From Paludibacteraceae bacterium (GTDB lineage Bacteria; Bacteroidota; Bacteroidia; Bacteroidales; Paludibacteraceae), in contig JARKSE010000054.1 in the NCBI GenBank assembly GCA_029974315.1, positions 1 to 40,372 on the forward strand: DNA of 40,372 nt, read 5' to 3'. The position numbers were made by a program, and so were the translations under genes. The number at the start of each line of letters is the position of its first letter. Position 1 is the stretch's first letter. Below the pieces are notes generated by a model. That model worked only from the letters and a program-made list of their open reading frames with translations, had not been told where the DNA came from and searched no databases. This document shows, piece after piece, positions 10,201 to 16,192 of this stretch.

Positions 10201-12862
10201 GTTAGCTAATTTTGATGCGAACACTACGGTGTATAATATTTCACTACCTGTAGGAACTCGCACGTTCCCTGTTATCACCTGGGAAAAAGGCGAGCGCATG
10301 GAACATACTGTACTCGACACTGTGAATATCACCAAATATGAAGCCACGTTCAATATCCGTGTTGAATCTGAGAAATTCCACGCCACAGGAATCGGTAATT
10401 CACGTACCTACAGCGTTAAATTTACTATCGAAAAATCGTCTATTGATACCTTAGCAATGATTTATGTGAATGGTGATTCAATAGACAATTTCCAAGGTAA
10501 CACTTTGCGCTACAATATCGTATTATCTGTAGGTACACGTGTGTTGCCAACTATTGAACACAGCCTGGCCGATACATTACAAACAGCTGTTATAGAAATT
10601 GTTGACGCCAATCTTTCAGATTACACGGCACAAACAAATATCAAAGTAACAGCAGAAAACGGCAGCCAAAAAATATATGAAATACACTTTACAGTAGAAA
10701 AATCAACAATTGACACATTGAAAAACTTAACTATCAATGGTTTGAGTATTACTACAACAGGTGTAAATTATACTGCAGATAAAGCATTTAATGGAACTAC
10801 GTTTGAATATCACGTACAATGGGCTATCGGTTCGGCTAAAAATCCGTTACCTGAAATTACATACGAAGTGGGCGACAGTTTACAAACAGCCCAGCCTCAA
10901 ACCATAACCGTAAACTCTTTGAGCGACACCATTTCGATCGTAGTAACTGCCGAAAACGGCAATAGCAACACCTATATTATTTATCAAGAATTGCTCCATT
11001 CAGACGTTAATACATTGGCAATGATTTATGTAAACGATGCTCCATTAGCAACATTTAATGCCGATACGCTCACATACAACATAACTCTGCCAGTAGGAAC
11101 ACGCCATTTACCAAAAATCGAATTCGACAAAGGTGATGTTTGGCAAACAGCCGTATTGGACACTATGTTAACTGATAAATACACATCAAAATTTGCAATT
11201 AACGTAACAGCTGAAAGTGGAAAACAACGCACTTACACCCTGAATTTTACAGTAAAAAAATCAGCTGTCGACACATTGTCGATGATTACCATCGATGGTT
11301 TACCACTCGCTGGATTCAACTCGCAAGTAGGAGTGTACAACTACACGTTACCAATTGGTACAAGCGAACTTCCTGCTGTGGCTTATGAACTGGGCGATAC
11401 ATTACAAAAAGTTCAGGCAACCAGCCATGGTGTAAATGGTGCGTATAGCATAACAGTTACGGCTGAAAATGGAAAACAAAACGTGTATGTTATAAACTTT
11501 ACCGTTGCAAAATCAAATAATGCGTATTTGAGCAACATTTTCTACAACGCTACACAAGCAGTCGACAATTTCGATGAAGAGTTATTTAACTACATCATCA
11601 AATTGCCATACGGCACCGTAGAAATACCAAGTATCACAATTGAAAAAGGTGATCCTGGACAACGTGTAGAAATTACGCAAGCTACAACATTACAGGATAC
11701 AGTAGTCATCACTGTTAAGGCAGAAGACAACGTAACTACAGCAACGTACAAAGTTACGTTCGAACTCTTAAAATCCGATAATGCACTATTGAATATGATC
11801 TATTTGAATGGTGAAAAAATAGATAGTTTAGCAACTGGGTTCACAACCAATATCAATTTTGCTCCTGAAGCATTTGAATATAACATCGAATTACCATTTG
11901 GTACTACAACTCTACCAACTATCACTTGGGAAGGGCAAGTAACAGATTACAAATCGATTACATTAGTAACTAGTGGCATTAATGGAACTGCAATGATTAC
12001 TGTTGTGTCAGATGACGAATCTAACACCAATGAATACCATTTGACATTTAGTGTAGCCAAATCAAGCAACAATAAGTTAGCTAATCTATTAGTGAACGGT
12101 GTAACAATCGAAGGTTTCCATTCAGATTCTTTAAACTACACCATTGTTTACCCTATCGGAACAGATTCTGCGGCACTTATTACTGCTACTGATATAACTT
12201 ATATTGCGGGTGACTCTGTACAAACGGTAGTGGTATCACAATCGGAACCAACTACAATTTTAGTAACAGTTACAGCAGAAAATGGTGTTACACAGGTTTA
12301 CGTTATAAATCTTGAAATTGCACGTTCCAACTATCCACTTCTAAAAGATATCAAATTAGATGGCGTGTCATTGAAAGGATTTGAGCCCAACGTGTTTGAG
12401 TACACATTCTTACTATTCAATGGAAAACCAATTCCAGAAATAGAAGCTGTAAAAGGTCAAAAATCACAAACTGTACAGATTACAATTAATCCTGTAGGCG
12501 AATTAACTTACATTTTCGTAACCGCTGAAGATGGCACGGAAGCAGTTTACAAAATTGATTTCCGCTACTCTACACTTAATCCTGGAGATGCTCCAACCAA
12601 AGATGATGTGTACTGGATGCCACTTGGTAGCGGAACGTACAAAGCAAGTTCATCACGCAACAACGTAAAAGTTGCTATCTTTACACCTGCTGGTCAATTA
12701 GTTGAAATGCGTGACGTCCCCGTAGCCGATCCAAATGATAACATTAAAGAAGAAGGTTCGGCGGGTGCAGTATTCAATTTCTCACGCTTAGGTAAAGTAC
12801 TGATTTACGTATTCTACTTCAATGATAAAGAAATTGTAATTCAAGGTAAATTTATTTATTAA
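1238..12862 (+). CDS. Giant secreted cadherin-like repeat protein with two PCMD-like domains and a T9SS-type tail
   Basis: This 3874-residue protein begins with a signal peptide (hydrophobic core about residues 14-28, then FAQQ). Residues about 30-265 start DAGFENW and look like a PCMD (putative carbohydrate metabolism) domain. About 38 repeats of roughly 80-90 residues follow, each opening with L-x-x-I-x-V-x-G-x-x-x-x-x-F, continuing with Y and L-x-x-GTTxLP-x-I, and closing with V-x-AE(D/N)G and TYxIxF. This is the pattern of the Pfam Cadherin-like beta-sandwich family. A second PCMD-like block (about residues 1915-2125, opening NGEFVNW) splits the array into about 19 plus 19 repeats. The last 100 residues resemble a T9SS sorting tail (KVAIFTPAGQLVE, then a GKVLIYVFYF strand). 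Expected outcome is export through the outer membrane by the T9SS and surface anchoring or release. An adhesin or glycan-binding role is inferred. Confidence 0.85.
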   Translation: MKTTIFGRMNRQKTVIVSCLLALSTSLFAQQLPDAGFENWSGSFNGDAQLVNWNGSNVTQAGFKFTFLYQDAGRTGGKCARIADKEVGAAGITEPAPGYMALGQPWSYLESITKIGEATAGTDGGISFTFRPDTMAVWIKRTGNNTDKEYYNVLFYSWKGNSIGTSYTGKNGGCTSTMHTNEESDIRQALNGNTCNTSTFATQIAEGWVKEKKTYGDWTRIKVPIYYMDDEKPSMCNVILSAGNYPNFRANSGLYPGNTLYVDDIELIYSSAINELYVNNKKWAGFDPNLNHGEEQTYALGLGVTTVPTISGKRGSGSITNAKGTSASFTGRTLSGNEITITNATEVGGTAGKNITTIVVKAEDNSSTSTYKIKFVAEQSTNCRPSNITYNVAGTTTSVPNFSGFVTSYNVELPYGTAAIPTIEAIKGDDGQEFVYTQPATLPGTATVKVTAADKNYSATYTINFSVGQLDDNKLTDIKIGGNSLPGFSPTKTSYTVEMPLGTTTLPTIEPISAYATGIQTITTENTVTIAGETCTGTYNISVKAPGNATVRIYKLSFKITASTYSYLKDIKIGGTSMEGFDPTTLAYAYVLPQGTTVLPTIEAVKGDAYQQTPVIETGGVDGVTKITVTAASGAQSIYRITFSAPKSSNALLQDLKVNGTTLPNFDPNTLTYNYEFPIGTTNSPTVTYTAGDAFQTITKTDGGLNGSTRIIVQAQNGTVKTYVINFSVARADNTTLLDIKIGGVSIPNFDANTYNYTYKLERGTTTLPAITYTAHDEFQTITVRNGGIDGETKIIVKSQVGTSATYVITFSVDISSNASLQGIFVGGTALNGFNANVFNYNYELPIGTTTLPAITWTAGDAYQTITKTDGGLTGTSSIVVRSEDGTKTNTYRITFAVAQANNTTLNDIQIGGVSIAGFQPNTLEYSVMLERGTTVLPPITYTLHDEWQKVRIISAGVSGDTRIVVTAQTGATNTYIIHFSVDKSTICHLSDIQIGNISLIDFNSTVLNYNYTLKSGTTTLPEITYTKGDEAQKVILTKGGINGVTTLRVIAESGAEATYTINFTVEKSENAFLKNIFINDVAINNFDKNVFNYTYRLKPTETSCPKISVEKDLGQSVSISKPILTGDVRIVVTPESGGSNTYTIKIMYDLSDNTALNALQVGGELIAGFTSDKFEYTYNLPTGTQTLPAITYTAGEMSQEIAVTKGDTTYVRVEAADGSESVYTIYFNYEKSNNAHLADIKVGGISLSSFNANTLEYDYELTDGTTSCPTVEAVKGDVTQQVSIVKPTLTGHCDIKVLSETGIETLYTINFYFNKSTVSTLTALKVDGTNILENGKLDYNYQLTAGTTVLPTIEYEKGNAKQTVTTLTNGVNGKTSVIVKAENGNVTTYTINFAVTQSNVAKLQSIHLDGVALAGFDPNTFDYLHTLAFGATQAPIITATGAEPTQQITVIDAPSLEGTAHIKVVAQDGTVGTYSIKFTNTIQTNVTLKNIAANNTTITGFDPNKTDYTIELESGTAAPSITYEAYDSTQVIAVADAGLKGTTIVVTAQNGDQRRYTINYTVLPSSNALLSNLQLYNGNEFESLAGFTTNTAEYTHSLEWRTKHVPAIHPISAHAGQTVTIHYGAVNDTTRVHVVAEDGTSKDYAIYFPVVKSSVATLSDLSIDDAELYPAFEATEFNYVATLDYGTTSIPAIRWTQGEDFGKQLIEQKVQIIAPSLQDTAHVVVTAEDGTQKTYNITFVVRESGKPNVLQSIFVDKYHFDGTTTQTEFQVELPFGATTMSTINVVKTYPEQTVLIDNGGIYAKTIITVKSNQQGVADAVYTLIPTIAKPQAALENIIINGTPISDFNPYKYQYIVNVDNGEGEVPTLEYTHNSTTSVIEDFATGVKSSTITVTGKDDSSSNTYKIVYYYTNDVLPNGEFVNWTNAEIYTAAKKPTGWTTIADAVDATDIKSNATIFGLPIGSLITVGTYTPDAAITQSGDRVRLRTIYNSSLKGSIPGLITLGEIAAKLGMESTTTDVSGGILFRNTPDMVSMRYQPVSKSNVTGSHFVYSLNNGAYKKEFTDNNFNNSWKIIDLPLLDNLVEAPTMMNIIINSCEAENSSSLSNNASSEMFVDWIRLSYNSKIAKILVNGKATKGFRGKYDGGWVQAVNVDAELQGEPTLTFVGEVADQEYSYYFDEEVENCSGSKTRVAYITSKAEDGTLSQYIVNLNRPYSTNANLMGIMVNDETVAGFTPTTTTYTIVTNPLYVPDIMAIRGNMHQTITYDTISNNLAVIKVTAENGTEKTYTLHFVKAMSADATLKNITIEGVTDFAFVADKINYVVQLPAETGLPNVTFEKQSDGQLVDMMVDTVTTLLTTAENGTDTKTYTITFEFGNLPTTSGKLTEIKIDGIPVSGFNKDNANYESTKRASVDFVREFDADTVTQIITADSIVWHVSGGIRHDYKLIFTKTLSNSVLLKTILVGNDTLDIFHSYETDYEITSDTIDNIQAVYAEAGQTIEAEFELGDTDYHGTFKFLITAPDGITKDSTMVRVRRQKSNSGKLSAILLNDEVIRINGTGYNSNINFNADSTQYVITLPCTNPKLVNPKMPNIQATAGANGQHITIEQNGINATSYIVVRPENGSVANEMSYELVVVAAKSNNNNLANIVVNGESVTGFQVDNLNYSIDLANNSLPTVEFVTEDQFSTVTALVLQDSALLIVKAEDGTEKTYCVKFNITPISNDATLSDLTVNGTSVSGFSGNLLNYNLTLAQGTTTLPNIEAFKAHDGQTLNIIKNGVSDTTFVQVTAEDGVTTQTYKIAFNVTKSNNADLVGISVNYQPISTFDANNLRYHVVLPTTMTPNVIGVKAEGVQRIDKTIYGADSVYLKVTAEDGITTKTYVVTFEVQAAQNAYLGGLLLDDVSIEGFDANILNYVVTLPAGSTVTPEVTAISGSNGQNIIITNNGVRDTTTIVVTAQDGITTLTYTVFFAVELSDIDTLSMINLDGDPLANFDANTTVYNISLPVGTRTFPVITWEKGERMEHTVLDTVNITKYEATFNIRVESEKFHATGIGNSRTYSVKFTIEKSSIDTLAMIYVNGDSIDNFQGNTLRYNIVLSVGTRVLPTIEHSLADTLQTAVIEIVDANLSDYTAQTNIKVTAENGSQKIYEIHFTVEKSTIDTLKNLTINGLSITTTGVNYTADKAFNGTTFEYHVQWAIGSAKNPLPEITYEVGDSLQTAQPQTITVNSLSDTISIVVTAENGNSNTYIIYQELLHSDVNTLAMIYVNDAPLATFNADTLTYNITLPVGTRHLPKIEFDKGDVWQTAVLDTMLTDKYTSKFAINVTAESGKQRTYTLNFTVKKSAVDTLSMITIDGLPLAGFNSQVGVYNYTLPIGTSELPAVAYELGDTLQKVQATSHGVNGAYSITVTAENGKQNVYVINFTVAKSNNAYLSNIFYNATQAVDNFDEELFNYIIKLPYGTVEIPSITIEKGDPGQRVEITQATTLQDTVVITVKAEDNVTTATYKVTFELLKSDNALLNMIYLNGEKIDSLATGFTTNINFAPEAFEYNIELPFGTTTLPTITWEGQVTDYKSITLVTSGINGTAMITVVSDDESNTNEYHLTFSVAKSSNNKLANLLVNGVTIEGFHSDSLNYTIVYPIGTDSAALITATDITYIAGDSVQTVVVSQSEPTTILVTVTAENGVTQVYVINLEIARSNYPLLKDIKLDGVSLKGFEPNVFEYTFLLFNGKPIPEIEAVKGQKSQTVQITINPVGELTYIFVTAEDGTEAVYKIDFRYSTLNPGDAPTKDDVYWMPLGSGTYKASSSRNNVKVAIFTPAGQLVEMRDVPVADPNDNIKEEGSAGAVFNFSRLGKVLIYVFYFNDKEIVIQGKFIY
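1328..2035 (+). other. PCMD-like domain 1 of the giant protein
   Basis: The mature N terminus starts LPDAGFENW, includes a W-x-R/K-x-x-G-N strand region, and ends VDDIELIYS just before the first beta-sandwich repeat. The same layout recurs at about 6980-7605 (NGEFVNW to VDWIRLSYNS). Identification as PCMD rests on these edge motifs and on placement. No search was run, and domain edges are approximate. Confidence 0.6.
6980..7605 (+). other. PCMD-like domain 2, internal to the giant protein
   Basis: This internal block interrupts the repeat array. It opens with NGEFVNW, contains a GGILFRNTPDMVSMRYQP strand typical of PCMD-like folds, and ends with VDWIRLSYNSKIAKILVNG, which leads directly into another beta-sandwich repeat. 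The opening and closing motifs mirror those of the N-terminal block. This suggests that an entire PCMD-plus-repeats unit was duplicated or fused. Edges are approximate. Confidence 0.6.
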
Positions 12863-12878
12863 TAAAATTCCATATTAA

Positions 12879-12912
12879 AAAAAAGGTCAGAACATACATT
12901 CTGACCTTTTTT
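12879..12912 (+). terminator. Rho-independent terminator after the giant protein gene
   Basis: A 10-bp perfect stem (AAGGTCAGAA with TTCTGACCTT) encloses a 6-base loop, is flanked by A-tracts on the left and ends in a T-tract. It begins 16 bases after the stop codon and separates the surface-protein genes from ffh. Confidence 0.9.
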
Positions 12913-12946
12913 ATTATGCACCACAGATAAAGTCGTAACTTTTTGT

Positions 12947-12954
12947 TATCTTTG
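12947..12954 (+). promoter_or_regulatory. Bacteroidota -7 promoter element for ffh-folD
   Basis: The sequence TATCTTTG fits the Bacteroidota sigma-ABfr -7 consensus TAnnTTTG. It lies 37 bases before the ffh start codon and just after the upstream terminator. No clear -33 element was seen. Confidence 0.65.
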
Positions 12955-12990
12955 CAACCTTAAAAACTATATAAAAATAAGATTTATAAG

Positions 12991-14301
12991 ATGTTTGAAA
13001 GTTTAAGTGAACGCCTCGAACGCTCGTTCAAAATACTCAAAGGGCAAGGTAGAATTACCGAAATCAACGTAGCCGAAACGTTAAAAGATGTACGTAAAGC
13101 ACTTTTAGATGCTGACGTCAATTATAAAGTTGCAAAAACGTTTACCGACAATGTCAAAGCGAAAGCGCTTGGACAAAACGTATTACTTGCTGTTCGTCCT
13201 AACGAAATGATGGTCAAAATCGTACATGATGAGTTAGCACAACTCATGGGTGGCGAACACGTGGATATCAATATCAAAGGAAATCCTGCTGTTATTTTAA
13301 TGTCGGGATTACAAGGCTCTGGTAAAACTACATTCTCGGGCAAATTAGCCAATATGCTCAAAACTAAACGTGGTAAAAAACCTTTATTAGTTGCTTGCGA
13401 CGTCTATCGTCCTGCTGCAATTGAACAATTGCACGTAGTGGGCACACAAATTGGCGTACCTGTATATAGCAAAATCGATAATAAAAATCCTGTTGATATT
13501 GCACAAAACGCTATCAAACAAGCTAAAAAAGACGGTAACGATGTTGTGATTATTGACACCGCAGGTCGTTTGGCAGTAGATGAACAGATGATGAACGAAA
13601 TAGCTGCTATCAAAGCTGCTATTGAGCCACATGAAATTTTGTTTGTGGTCGATGCCATGACTGGACAAGATGCCGTAAACACAGCAAAAGAATTCAACGA
13701 CCGCTTAAACTTTGATGGTGTTGTGCTGACCAAACTTGATGGCGACACACGTGGTGGTGCTGCGCTCTCTATTCGTGCGGTGGTTGACAAACCAATTAAA
13801 TTTGTTGGTACGGGCGAAAAAATGGAAGCCATAGACCTCTTCCACCCTGCTCGTATGGCAGATCGTATTTTAGGCATGGGTGATATTGTATCGTTGGTAG
13901 AACGTGCACAAGAGCAGTTTGACGAAGAAGAAGCACGCAAACTTTCGAAGAAAATTGCCAAAAATCAATTTGACTTCAACGACTTTATGGGACAAATCCA
14001 ACAAATCAAGAAAATGGGTAATCTCAAAGATTTAGCTTCTATGATTCCCGGCGTTGGTAAAGCCATTAAAGATGTTGATTTAGACGATAAATCATTTGCT
14101 GGCATCGAAGCGATTATTCAGTCGATGACACCGTACGAACGTGAAAATCCAGCATCACTCAACAGTAGCCGTAAAAATCGCATCGTAAAAGGTTCTGGTC
14201 GAGATATTCAAGAGGTAAATCGTCTCTTGAAACAGTTCAACGAGATGCAAAAAATGATGCGTATGGTTCAAAAACAAAAAATGCCTAAACTTAAACGCTA
14301 A
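12991..14301 (+). CDS. ffh: Signal recognition particle protein Ffh (SRP54 GTPase)
   Basis: Ffh binds 4.5S RNA and signal sequences of nascent proteins and delivers ribosomes to FtsY at the membrane in a GTP-dependent cycle. The 436-residue length fits the family. An N-terminal four-helix domain (about 1-90) precedes the NG GTPase domain, with P-loop GLQGSGKTT at residues 106-114, then DTAGR and [10 protein letters not shown]. The C-terminal M domain (about 300-436) includes [12 protein letters not shown] and a methionine-rich basic end ([18 protein letters not shown]) expected to contact RNA and signal peptides. folD follows after only two bases, so the genes are almost certainly cotranscribed. 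The 4.5S RNA gene was not seen in this window. Confidence 0.98.
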   Translation: MFESLSERLERSFKILKGQGRITEINVAETLKDVRKALLDADVNYKVAKTFTDNVKAKALGQNVLLAVRPNEMMVKIVHDELAQLMGGEHVDINIKGNPAVILMSGLQGSGKTTFSGKLANMLKTKRGKKPLLVACDVYRPAAIEQLHVVGTQIGVPVYSKIDNKNPVDIAQNAIKQAKKDGNDVVIIDTAGRLAVDEQMMNEIAAIKAAIEPHEILFVVDAMTGQDAVNTAKEFNDRLNFDGVVLTKLDGDTRGGAALSIRAVVDKPIKFVGTGEKMEAIDLFHPARMADRILGMGDIVSLVERAQEQFDEEEARKLSKKIAKNQFDFNDFMGQIQQIKKMGNLKDLASMIPGVGKAIKDVDLDDKSFAGIEAIIQSMTPYERENPASLNSSRKNRIVKGSGRDIQEVNRLLKQFNEMQKMMRMVQKQKMPKLKR

Positions 14302-14303
14302 CC

Positions 14304-15188
14304 ATGCAACTGATTGACGGGAGAAAAATAGCCTATGAACTTAAGCAAGAAATTGCTCTGGAAGTTCAACAAATGCGTGCCGAAGGCAAAAAAGTACCGC
14401 ATTTGGCTACTATTCTCGTAGGTCACGATGGCGGCAGCGAAACCTATGTAGCGGGCAAACTCAAAGATTGTGCCGAATGTGGTTTTAAATCGACGCTCAT
14501 TCGTTACGAAAACAATGTGACCGAAACGGAATTACTTGCTCAAATAGACGCACTAAATGAAGACGATGATGTAGACGGTTTTATTGTACAACTCCCTCTG
14601 CCTGAACACATTTCAGAAGCAAAAATAATTGAATCAATCGATTATCGTAAAGATGTAGACGGTTTTCATCCTGTCAACGTTGGACGCATGACTATTGGAT
14701 TACCTTGTTATATTCCAGCCACGCCAAACGGTATTTTAGAACTATTTAAACGTTATAAAATTGATACTTCTGGCAAAAAATGTGTGGTGCTAGGCCGCAG
14801 CAACATTGTGGGCAAACCAATGGCTATTTTGATGATGCAAAAAACCTACCCGGGCGATGCCACCGTAACCGTTTGCCACAGCCACTCGAACAACTTAGTA
14901 CAAGAGTGCCAATCAGCCGACATTATTATTTCGGCTATTGGACAACCGCACTTTATTACCGCCAATATGGTAAAAGAAGGCGCTGTAGTCATCGACGTGG
15001 GCACCACGCGCGTGCCTGCTACCGACACCAAATCGGGTTACAAACTGCTAGGCGACGTGAAGTTCGACGAAGTAGCACCTAAATGCGCTTACATTACGCC
15101 TGTGCCAGGCGGCGTAGGACTGATGACACGCGTAGCCCTGATGAAAAACACCTTGCTAGCTGGCAAAAAAGCCATTTACAAAGACTAA
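14304..15188 (+). CDS. folD: Bifunctional methylene-THF dehydrogenase / methenyl-THF cyclohydrolase FolD
   Basis: FolD interconverts 5,10-methylene-, 5,10-methenyl- and 10-formyl-tetrahydrofolate in the cytoplasm, supplying one-carbon units for purines and formyl-Met-tRNA. The 294-residue length is standard. Seen motifs are the catalytic [13 protein letters not shown] segment (conserved Y and K), [16 protein letters not shown], the nucleotide-binding [11 protein letters not shown] stretch, and the C-terminal [10 protein letters not shown] signature. It is the second gene of the ffh operon, which ends at a strong terminator 29 bases downstream. The accessory region starts right after this gene. 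Confidence 0.98.
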   Translation: MQLIDGRKIAYELKQEIALEVQQMRAEGKKVPHLATILVGHDGGSETYVAGKLKDCAECGFKSTLIRYENNVTETELLAQIDALNEDDDVDGFIVQLPLPEHISEAKIIESIDYRKDVDGFHPVNVGRMTIGLPCYIPATPNGILELFKRYKIDTSGKKCVVLGRSNIVGKPMAILMMQKTYPGDATVTVCHSHSNNLVQECQSADIIISAIGQPHFITANMVKEGAVVIDVGTTRVPATDTKSGYKLLGDVKFDEVAPKCAYITPVPGGVGLMTRVALMKNTLLAGKKAIYKD

Positions 15189-15216
15189 TTTTAAAAAAAC
15201 ATATACGTTTTCCACC

Positions 15217-15254
15217 AAAAAAACCTAACAAGAAAAAACTTGTTAGGTTTTTTT
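15217..15254 (+). terminator. Rho-independent terminator after folD
   Basis: A long stem (AAAACCTAACAAG with CTTGTTAGGTTTT) encloses a six-A loop and runs into a T-tract. It closes the ffh-folD operon and marks the left boundary of the accessory region. Confidence 0.92.
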
Positions 15255-15314
15255 ATAAAAAGTTGTTTTATTAAACATTAGTACGTACATTCGTGGTTGA
15301 ATTTGGTACTGATG

Positions 15315-15387
15315 AATAATACATCAATACCTGGGGGTTTTATTACAGAAAGATGTCTGACTCAAGGTCAAACACAGATGTATTATT
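15315..15387. repeat. 11-bp inverted repeat upstream of the truncated methyltransferase
   Basis: AATAATACATC at 15315-15325 is the exact reverse complement of GATGTATTATT at 15377-15387, with 51 bases between. It lies 38-110 bases before the methyltransferase start in the leader of the accessory operon. It could be an operator, as R-M systems often have, or a folded leader. The sequence alone does not decide, and chance is possible in AT-rich DNA. Confidence 0.4.
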
Positions 15388-15424
15388 TGTAGTTTTATCA
15401 TTATCAATTTGGAAATTATTTAAA

Positions 15425-15643
15425 ATGAAATTTATAGATTTATTTGCAGGACTTGGCGGATTTCATCTTGCTTTATCAAAATTGGGACATGAGTGTGTTT
15501 TTGCAAGTGAATTGTTACCCGAATTGCAAAGTCTTTACAAAAAAAATCACGGAATTGAGTGTGCAGGGGATATTAACCAAGTTGATATAAGTTCAATTAA
15601 ATCTCACGATATTTTATGTGCAGGATTCCCTATCAAAATATAA
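15425..15643 (+). pseudogene. Truncated DNA (cytosine-5) methyltransferase remnant
   Basis: Residues 1-72 match the start of a C5-cytosine methyltransferase. Motif I (FIDLFAGLGGFHLAL) binds S-adenosylmethionine. The acidic strand ASELLPE is motif II, AGDINQVD is motif III, and DILCAGFP is the first half of motif IV. The catalytic PCQ should follow, but the frame reads PIKI and stops. Everything from the catalytic cysteine to the target-recognition domain (normally about 250-350 further residues) is missing. An in-frame upstream ATG at 15353 exists, but the family begins at MKFIDLFAG. The remnant cannot methylate DNA. It may be the scar of a deleted R-M system, with the next gene as a possible former partner. 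Transcription of the following genes could still pass through it. Confidence 0.85.
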
Positions 15644-15660
15644 ATAAATAGCATAAGAAT

Positions 15661-16176
15661 ATGGAATATCAATTAGTATATCAGCTTTTTCCTCGTTCAT
15701 TTGGTATAACAGATGAAGTAAGAGCAGTAATATCTTGTTTTGAGAAAAACTACGAGCAAATAAAATCGCCTGACAATAATTTGAGCAGCGATGGAGTATT
15801 GCGTGTTATTTCCGATGATTTAGAAATGCTGAATTTCAAAGTTGAGAAAAGCAAAGCAAGCATTGATAAAATAAAAGTCCCTGTTCTTTTCAGTATAAAT
15901 AATAAAATTGATAAGTTCTTTGATGCCGATGCGGTTAGTGCAGACGGAAAAATTGTAATTGAAGTAGAAGCAGGACGAGCATATCGAAATAATCAATTTC
16001 TAAAAGATATTTTTCAGGCTTGTATGATGCCAAATGTTGAATACTTGGTTATTGCAGTAAGAAATCATTATCACAACAGCGATGATTTTAAATCAATCTT
16101 TCAGTTTTTGGAAACGCTTTACATAAGTGGAAGATTGCAGTTACCATTGAAAGGAATTGTTTTAATTGGGTATTAA
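15661..16176 (+). CDS. Small restriction-endonuclease-like (PD-(D/E)XK-type) protein
   Basis: The 171-residue protein has no obvious signal peptide or membrane segment. Residues 86-106 contain FFDADAV, then KIVIEVEAGRA. The acidic residues D88/D90, E101 and E103 sit on strand-turn-strand positions like the PD-(D/E)XK nuclease core, with an ExE ending as in BamHI-type enzymes rather than the usual ExK. The following RNNQFLKDIFQA helix and YLVIAVRN strand fit that fold. The protein could be the restriction half of a damaged R-M system, or a nuclease partner of the Argonaute. It ends 16 bases before the preferred Argonaute ATG and overlaps a possible upstream TTG start, so the two are probably cotranslated. 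Fold assignment is by eye only. Exact specificity is unknown. Confidence 0.65.
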   Translation: MEYQLVYQLFPRSFGITDEVRAVISCFEKNYEQIKSPDNNLSSDGVLRVISDDLEMLNFKVEKSKASIDKIKVPVLFSINNKIDKFFDADAVSADGKIVIEVEAGRAYRNNQFLKDIFQACMMPNVEYLVIAVRNHYHNSDDFKSIFQFLETLYISGRLQLPLKGIVLIGY

Positions 16177-16192
16177 AAAAAATAAAAAAAGA

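Noticed and set aside
2041-12600. Repeat array read as a DNA repeat or CRISPR
   Set aside because: The periodicity of roughly 250-260 bases is a protein-level repeat, with diverged DNA between units and no spacer structure.
14780-15082. Alternative frame inside folD
   Set aside because: It is entirely contained in the well-supported folD frame, with composition typical of an out-of-frame shadow.
15353-15424. In-frame upstream ATG for the methyltransferase remnant
   Set aside because: The 24 added residues are not methylase-like, and C5 methylases typically begin right before the FIDLFAG motif.
15189-15424. tRNA or integrase attachment site at the left end of the accessory region
   Set aside because: No tRNA-like fold or direct repeat pair was seen, so no attachment site is reported.
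16166-16192. TTG start giving nine extra residues on the Argonaute
   Set aside because: ATG at 16193 is in frame, starts a family-like MQLNYFPINIEF, and leaves a clean 16-base gap after the nuclease-like gene. The extra stretch is only basic residues from an A-rich run.
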